A stretch of DNA of 64,000 bases from Cognataquiflexum aquatile (GTDB lineage Bacteria > Bacteroidota > Bacteroidia > Cytophagales > Cyclobacteriaceae), in contig NZ_QMIK01000009.1 in the NCBI RefSeq assembly GCF_003316845.1, positions 116,676-180,675 of the forward strand, given 5' to 3'. Below are positions 63,469 to 64,000 of this stretch, piece by piece (positions within the stretch are counted from its first letter, which is position 1; every line of letters begins with the position of its first letter). The position numbers were made by a program, and so were the translations under genes. The notes under the pieces are model-generated. The model did no database searches. It was given only the letters and a program-made list of their open reading frames with translations, and was not told the origin of the DNA.

Positions 63469-63835
63469 GAAGTGGGAGGGGGGTACTTCGGAAGTACCCC
63501 CTCCCACTTCGGAAGTACCCCACTGGACAAAAATAGTTCGACACCCTTCGGGGTCATGAGGATATTCTTGGATGCTTTGATCCACGGGCAGCTGCCCGTG
63601 GCTCTGCCTCGGCAGACAGGTATTGAGAGGTTTGACCCCGTTCGGGGTCAGTTTTAGGATCTCAAGAAGGAGCAAAGTGGTTCAGTTTCTGCCTTTGAAT
63701 TCTTAAATATCAGAGAATAGAAAAAATGATCCTGAAGGGATCAAACTTTTCATTTACCCCCGGTAAAACCGGGGGTAAATGATATAAGGATGGGAGGCAA
63801 CAACCCTAAAAGGGTTGAACCAGTGTGGAATTGGA
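63469..63835. repeat. Palindrome cassette B
   Basis: Second direct copy of the cassette at 59527-59890. It opens with a long palindrome (63469-63510): GAAGTGGGAGG.. pairs with ..CCTCCCACTTC around TACTTCGGAAGTA. Then CCACGGGCAGCTGCCCGTGG (63582-63601), an extra CTGCCTCGGCAG hairpin absent from copy A (18-base insertion near 63603), GACCCCGTTCGGGGTC (63634-63649), GATCCTGAAGGGATC, CATTTACCCCCGGT with its 14-base partner (63751-63781) and CAACCCTAAAAGGGTTG (63801-63818). Spacers match copy A closely; loops and arm tips differ. Confidence 0.92.
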
Positions 63836-63903
63836 ATTACAAATTCTACTAAATAAAAAGGTGTAGATACAATCTCATATCTTTAAACTGAACCAAAAAA
63901 CAG

Positions 63904-63977
63904 AATAAAGGTGTAGCCTGATTTGCAAATTAAGTACAGCAATGCTGATACTGCGGTGTAGGGATCACACCTTTATT
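63904..63977. repeat. Inverted repeat at the window's right edge
   Basis: AATAAAGGTGT (63904-63914) and ACACCTTTATT (63967-63977) form an 11-base stem around a 52-base loop, followed by a T-run. AAGGTGTAG also occurs at 63859-63867. It may be a terminator or the end of another intergenic element; no gene follows inside the window. Confidence 0.65.
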
Positions 63978-64000
63978 TTTTCCTCTTCGAATCTGAATAG

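Noticed and set aside
63409..63675. Short frames on both strands across array B and cassette B
   Set aside because: They come from the 21-base period and palindromes, not from coding constraint; the two strands are equally open.
1..64000. tRNA or rRNA genes
   Set aside because: No cloverleaf with a TTCGA-type T-loop plus acceptor pairing, and no rRNA core sequence, was recognised by eye. A covariance search would be decisive.

Overview
The window reads as a chromosomal segment of a Bacteroidota bacterium, most likely order Cytophagales and close to Cyclobacteriaceae. The evidence is two TonB-dependent receptors with carboxypeptidase-regulatory-like N-termini, a YtxJ-type bacillithiol protein, DUF4403 and BatD proteins, A-rich leaders without Shine-Dalgarno sequences, several matches to the Bacteroidota promoter (TTTG, about 17-20 nt, TAnnTTTG), and many dispersed intergenic palindromes. 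The genus is inferred from gene content only. No rRNA, tRNA or CRISPR array was recognised.

Layout. 0-3.7 kb: SNF2 helicase (cut by the window edge) and purU. 4.5-7.7 kb: a leftward arsenic locus, arsR - DUF6428 - arsC-like phosphatase - acr3, with a roughly 100-bp tandem repeat array between arsC and acr3. 8.0-12.0 kb: DinB-like protein, His-rich membrane protein, TonB receptor and an overlapping thioredoxin-like gene, possibly a metal-acquisition unit. 12-16 kb: clan-D-like glycosidase and two PPK2 genes in tandem, the second with an altered P-loop. 17-25 kb: secreted SUMF1-like protein, DUF1080 protein, large PQQ-dehydrogenase/PKD/cytochrome c lipoprotein, pyruvate-kinase-like protein and metallophosphatase. 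25-32 kb: Oar-like TonB receptor, lysoplasmalogenase, ytxJ, DUF4403 lipoprotein and the ruin of a DUF6922/AbiEii-like pair. 32-40.5 kb: a leftward acetate-uptake and activation cluster (porin - DUF4212 - symporter - acs - cNMP/CBS/DUF294 protein - exonuclease). 40.6-44.8 kb: ZIP transporter, apbE, ruvB, queG. 44.8-47.9 kb: two hypothetical exported-protein genes bracketed by two versions of the queG 3' end. 48-58.9 kb: acetyltransferase, RelE/ParE-type toxin-antitoxin pair, batD-aroC, dicarboxylate symporter, prmA, tpiA, recX and two c-type cytochrome-like genes.

58.9-64.0 kb is the accessory end. Two direct copies of a palindrome cassette, each preceded by a 21-bp-period array, flank an exported amidohydrolase, the C-terminal remnant of an IS200-like (REP-associated) transposase and a conserved hypothetical gene. 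Stems are kept while loops, and one whole 18-nt hairpin, differ between the copies. The two arrays share an AAAAAG core but have unrelated flanks. This is the strongest candidate for an undescribed system.

Other items worth attention are the queG 3'-end duplication with its two-gene insert, the decayed AbiEii-type pair, the PPK2 pair with one degenerate P-loop, and the repeat-loaded ars locus.
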